From Salipiger pallidus (GTDB lineage: Bacteria > Pseudomonadota > Alphaproteobacteria > Rhodobacterales > Rhodobacteraceae), in assembly GCF_014643635.1 (NCBI RefSeq), contig NZ_BMJV01000009.1, positions 69,560 to 133,559 on the forward strand: a DNA stretch of 64,000 bases. The letters run 5' to 3'. A program made the translations under genes and the position numbers. Positions 61,625 through 64,000 of this stretch are shown in pieces. Every line of letters begins with the position of its first letter. Position 1 is the stretch's first letter. The notes beneath the pieces are model-generated. The model did not search any database. It was not told where the DNA came from and saw nothing but the letters and a program-made list of their open reading frames with translations.

Positions 61625-62260
61625 TCAGATGACGGACATCAGGGTTTCGAGTTCCTTTACCGAATTGCAGGATGTCTTGCGGTAGATGTTGTGACGATGG
61701 GTTTCGACAGTGCGTACCGAGATGTCGAGACTGCTCGCCACTTCCTTGGTAGAGGCACCTCCAACGCAGGCTTCCAGCACTTCGAGCTCGCGGGCCGAAA
61801 GGCCGAAGATGTTGCCGCTGCGCATGAGGGTCCGGCGGCAGCTCACGAACTCCCGCATGAGGTTTGACGGCAAAAAGGCGTGTCCCGACAACGCGGCATT
61901 CACGGCGTTGACGTAATCCTCTGCCGAGGCCGAACGCGGCAGGATACTGACCGCGCCATGAGACAGCGCAACGAAAGCGTTAGCGACCGATGTGTTCTCG
62001 GTGACCACGACGATGTGAAGGTCGGGCAGCGCCGAGCGCAATCGCGCCATCGTATCGCTGGCCGCCGGTCTGGCGATCGACATGTCAAGAACCAGAAGGT
62101 CGGGCCGGTGGTGCCTGCACATCTTGAGCGTTTCGTAACCGTCCTTCGTCTGTGCAACAACATTGACGCCACACTGCCTAGTCAAATGGTCGGACACGGT
62201 CTGCCGGACAATCTCCAATGCGTCGGCAACCACGATGCGGTGTTCAGTGCTGTTCACCAT
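61625..62260 (-). CDS. LuxR/NarL-type regulator with atypical receiver domain
   Basis: A 211-residue protein. Residues 5-120 form a response-regulator receiver and 145-205 a LuxR helix-turn-helix (LSARELEVLEACVGGASTKE, VASSLDISVRTVETHRHNIY). The phosphorylatable Asp is present in LLVLDMSIARP. The acidic pair that should read DD is AD-Ala (VVADALEIV), and the Lys near the end is Arg (ILPRSASAED). The ATG at 62260 follows AGGAGAAGG. It lies between sctV and the HrpF-like gene on the same strand, so it is a likely controller of this secretion locus. Confidence 0.85.
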   Translation of the reverse strand: MVNSTEHRIVVADALEIVRQTVSDHLTRQCGVNVVAQTKDGYETLKMCRHHRPDLLVLDMSIARPAASDTMARLRSALPDLHIVVVTENTSVANAFVALSHGAVSILPRSASAEDYVNAVNAALSGHAFLPSNLMREFVSCRRTLMRSGNIFGLSARELEVLEACVGGASTKEVASSLDISVRTVETHRHNIYRKTSCNSVKELETLMSVI

Positions 62261-62443
62261 CAGGCCTTCTCCTGGTTCCACTCCGAGGACCCTTTCCCCG
62301 CGGGCAAGATGCAGTGTTGTTCAGGCTCTGTAAACTACACGTCTTAGTAGCATTTCTTCTGGGTAGCGAGATTATCGGAGATTTTTTCGAACAACGATAA
62401 GCAGTTGTCAATTGCTCGCCGCCCGGGCATTTGCTCAAAAAGC

Positions 62444-64000
62444 TTAGGAACGAAGGACAGTTAGCGGTACAGAAGCGATGTCCGGAGCGATCTCGTGAGG
62501 TGCCAAAACGGTCAGGTGGATGTCGTTGGTGGCAAGAACTTGCCGAAGCCGTCGACGGAGGTCCGCAGACACCACAAGGGCCAGATGACGGCTCCGGGCG
62601 CCGCTGTCCCGGGTGATTCGCCGCACTTCCGCCAAGAAGGTTTCGAACGCTTCGGACGCCCCTAGCCCCGCCGCCTCCTGCTCTACGGCGGACCCGGACC
62701 CACGCCCGACAAGGCGCCGCCGCAGCCGCGTTTCGACGTCCGGATCAAGCATGATCAGCGCAAGCAGCCCGTCGTCTCCCAGCGCGGCGTGACAGATCTG
62801 GCGCCGAAGCGATAGCCGCAGACCGTCCGCGAGTTCGGTCGGGTCGGTGATCCCGCGCTCTTCGATCCAGTGCTGCAGCGCCTCAAGCACCAGCGGCAAA
62901 GGCTGGACCGGCACGCGATCCTCGACCAGATGGCGCAGCAGCGCCATCATCGCAGGACGCCCCACTTGGCCCAGCAGGCGCTGGGTGGCCTCCGGATCGG
63001 TTTCAGAACAGCGGCTCAGGAACGCATCGAGTTCGGCGCGGGTCAAAAGCTGCCCTGTGCGCGCCTCAAACATCTCTATCGCGGCATCGCAGAGCGCCAG
63101 GGCAAGCGGTACCTCGTTCTCGCCCCCCGACCCGGCCAGACGCGCAGCGGCTTCACCGCCGGGCGTCTCAATGGCAACCAGCACCATGCCGGGCCAGTCA
63201 AGATCACGGATCTGATCGGCAGGCACTCCCGCCTCACGGGCCGCCTCTGGGTCCGCTGCGAATAGCCGTGTTTCGGGACCAAGTGTGCGGCGCAGAATCG
63301 GCACGCCGTCAATCTCGATGCGCAGATCCCAAGGCCCTAGCAGGGGCGAGACCTCCACCCCCGGCCGGGGAAAGGTCAGCCCCAGATGATCGTTGAACGC
63401 AGCAACCCGGCGCTCAAGTCGGTCTGTCAGGGCGGCCATATCCGCCGCCCCGGCCAGAGCCGCCCCAAGGCGCAGCACAAACCGCGTGCCGACCGGAAGC
63501 CCCGCCGGTTGCGATGGGGCGGGCACGCCCTCGCCGACCTCGGCAGGCGCCTCGTCCGGCGGGGCGCTCTGTGCTTCGTCGTCTGCCTGCGTCTGACGTC
63601 GGATACGTGCCACGATCAGCGTTGCCGCCAGTGCCAGCACCCCGGCGGCCCCCGCAAAGACGAAAAACGGGAAGCCCGGGATCAGGCCGATGCCCAGAAC
63701 GATGCCTGCGGCCACCGCGGGAACCCGCGGCTCGCTCAGCAACTCGCGGCCAATGTCGGTGCCAAGATCGACGTTGTCGCCGTTGGTCGCTCTGGTGACG
63801 ATAATGCCTGCGCACAGCGACATAAGCAGCGCCGGGATCTGCGCCACCAGCCCGTCGCCAATGGTCAGCAGCGAAAACACCGACCCCGCCTCGGCAAAGC
63901 CAAGGCCATGGGTGGTCACACCGACAGCAATGCCACCCACCAGGTTGATCGCGATAATGATCAGGCCGGCGATGGCGTCGCCCTTCACGAATTTCATCGC
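62444..64000 (-). CDS. sctV: Type III secretion export-gate protein SctV (FlhA/LcrD family), 5' end outside the window
   Basis: Codons run from the window edge to a stop at 62444, at least 518 residues of the roughly 690 expected. The visible part begins in the conserved FHIPEP core (AMKFVKGDAIAGLIIIAINL), then LTIGDGLVAQIPALLMSLCA, GIIVTRA and the last two membrane helices (VPAVAAGIVLGIGLIPGFPF, VFAGAAGVLALAATLIVARI). The cytoplasmic nonameric-ring domain with its linker follows, ending in LVVSADLRRRLRQVLA and LTVLAPHEI. The gate passes effectors to the needle complex. It is non-flagellar SctV rather than FlhA, judging by the neighbouring HrpF-like gene. Confidence 0.88.
   Translation of the reverse strand, partial: AMKFVKGDAIAGLIIIAINLVGGIAVGVTTHGLGFAEAGSVFSLLTIGDGLVAQIPALLMSLCAGIIVTRATNGDNVDLGTDIGRELLSEPRVPAVAAGIVLGIGLIPGFPFFVFAGAAGVLALAATLIVARIRRQTQADDEAQSAPPDEAPAEVGEGVPAPSQPAGLPVGTRFVLRLGAALAGAADMAALTDRLERRVAAFNDHLGLTFPRPGVEVSPLLGPWDLRIEIDGVPILRRTLGPETRLFAADPEAAREAGVPADQIRDLDWPGMVLVAIETPGGEAAARLAGSGGENEVPLALALCDAAIEMFEARTGQLLTRAELDAFLSRCSETDPEATQRLLGQVGRPAMMALLRHLVEDRVPVQPLPLVLEALQHWIEERGITDPTELADGLRLSLRRQICHAALGDDGLLALIMLDPDVETRLRRRLVGRGSGSAVEQEAAGLGASEAFETFLAEVRRITRDSGARSRHLALVVSADLRRRLRQVLATNDIHLTVLAPHEIAPDIASVPLTVLRS

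Overview
The window is 64 kb of high-GC DNA with the gene families, codon use and tightly overlapping ATGA operons typical of Alphaproteobacteria, most likely a Rhodobacterales (Roseobacter-type) bacterium. It contains no rRNA, tRNA, replication or ribosomal genes. It is a mosaic of substrate-specific transporter-plus-enzyme modules separated by decayed insertion sequences and gene fragments. That layout suggests a large plasmid, a chromid or an accessory chromosomal region. All function calls rest on reading the translations; no database search was run.

Layout. 1-4.6 kb: a partial LysR gene, an EamA exporter, a P-loop protein, a GNAT acetyltransferase, an IS3 remnant and a Fic protein. 4.8-11.8 kb: a LacI-controlled sugar or sugar-acid module (PfkB kinase, D-2-hydroxyacid dehydrogenase, DapA-family lyase, TRAP transporter). 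11.8-12.9 kb: three gene fragments side by side. 13.0-19.5 kb: a tripartite tricarboxylate transporter (tctCBA) with a GntR regulator, divergent from two dehydrogenases and an RraA-family lyase. 19.5-21.3 kb: a pyruvate carboxylase remnant with an internal deletion, and an IS110 remnant. 21.5-33.3 kb: a TetR-controlled acyl-CoA degradation regulon (MaoC hydratase, MFE-2-like SDR, thioesterases, thiolase, Liv-type ABC importer, enoyl-CoA hydratase, AMP-forming CoA ligase). Its two divergent promoter regions carry the same palindromic operator. 33.3-33.9 kb: a broken succinate-semialdehyde dehydrogenase.

34.0-44.6 kb: a leftward operon that reads as hydroxyproline catabolism. It encodes a proline-racemase-family enzyme, an aldehyde dehydrogenase, an SDR, a FAD-dependent D-amino-acid dehydrogenase, a DapA-family deaminase and a polar amino acid ABC importer, with a divergent GntR regulator. 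44.9-55.4 kb: a second leftward operon with a TRAP transporter, aminotransferase, RraA-family lyase, biotin carboxylase, biotin carrier, PxpB, PxpC, a biotin-carrier look-alike without the biotin lysine, PxpA and a LysR regulator. Together these encode all the domains of urea carboxylase as separate proteins plus a PxpA hydrolase. I infer a lactam or cyclic-amide catabolic pathway.

56.2-57.3 kb: decayed IS30 and IS5-like sequences. 57.3-64 kb: the edge of a type III secretion locus, with a 1405-residue HrpF/NolX-like protein carrying five N-terminal repeats, a LuxR-type regulator with an atypical receiver domain, and the export-gate protein SctV, which runs off the window end.
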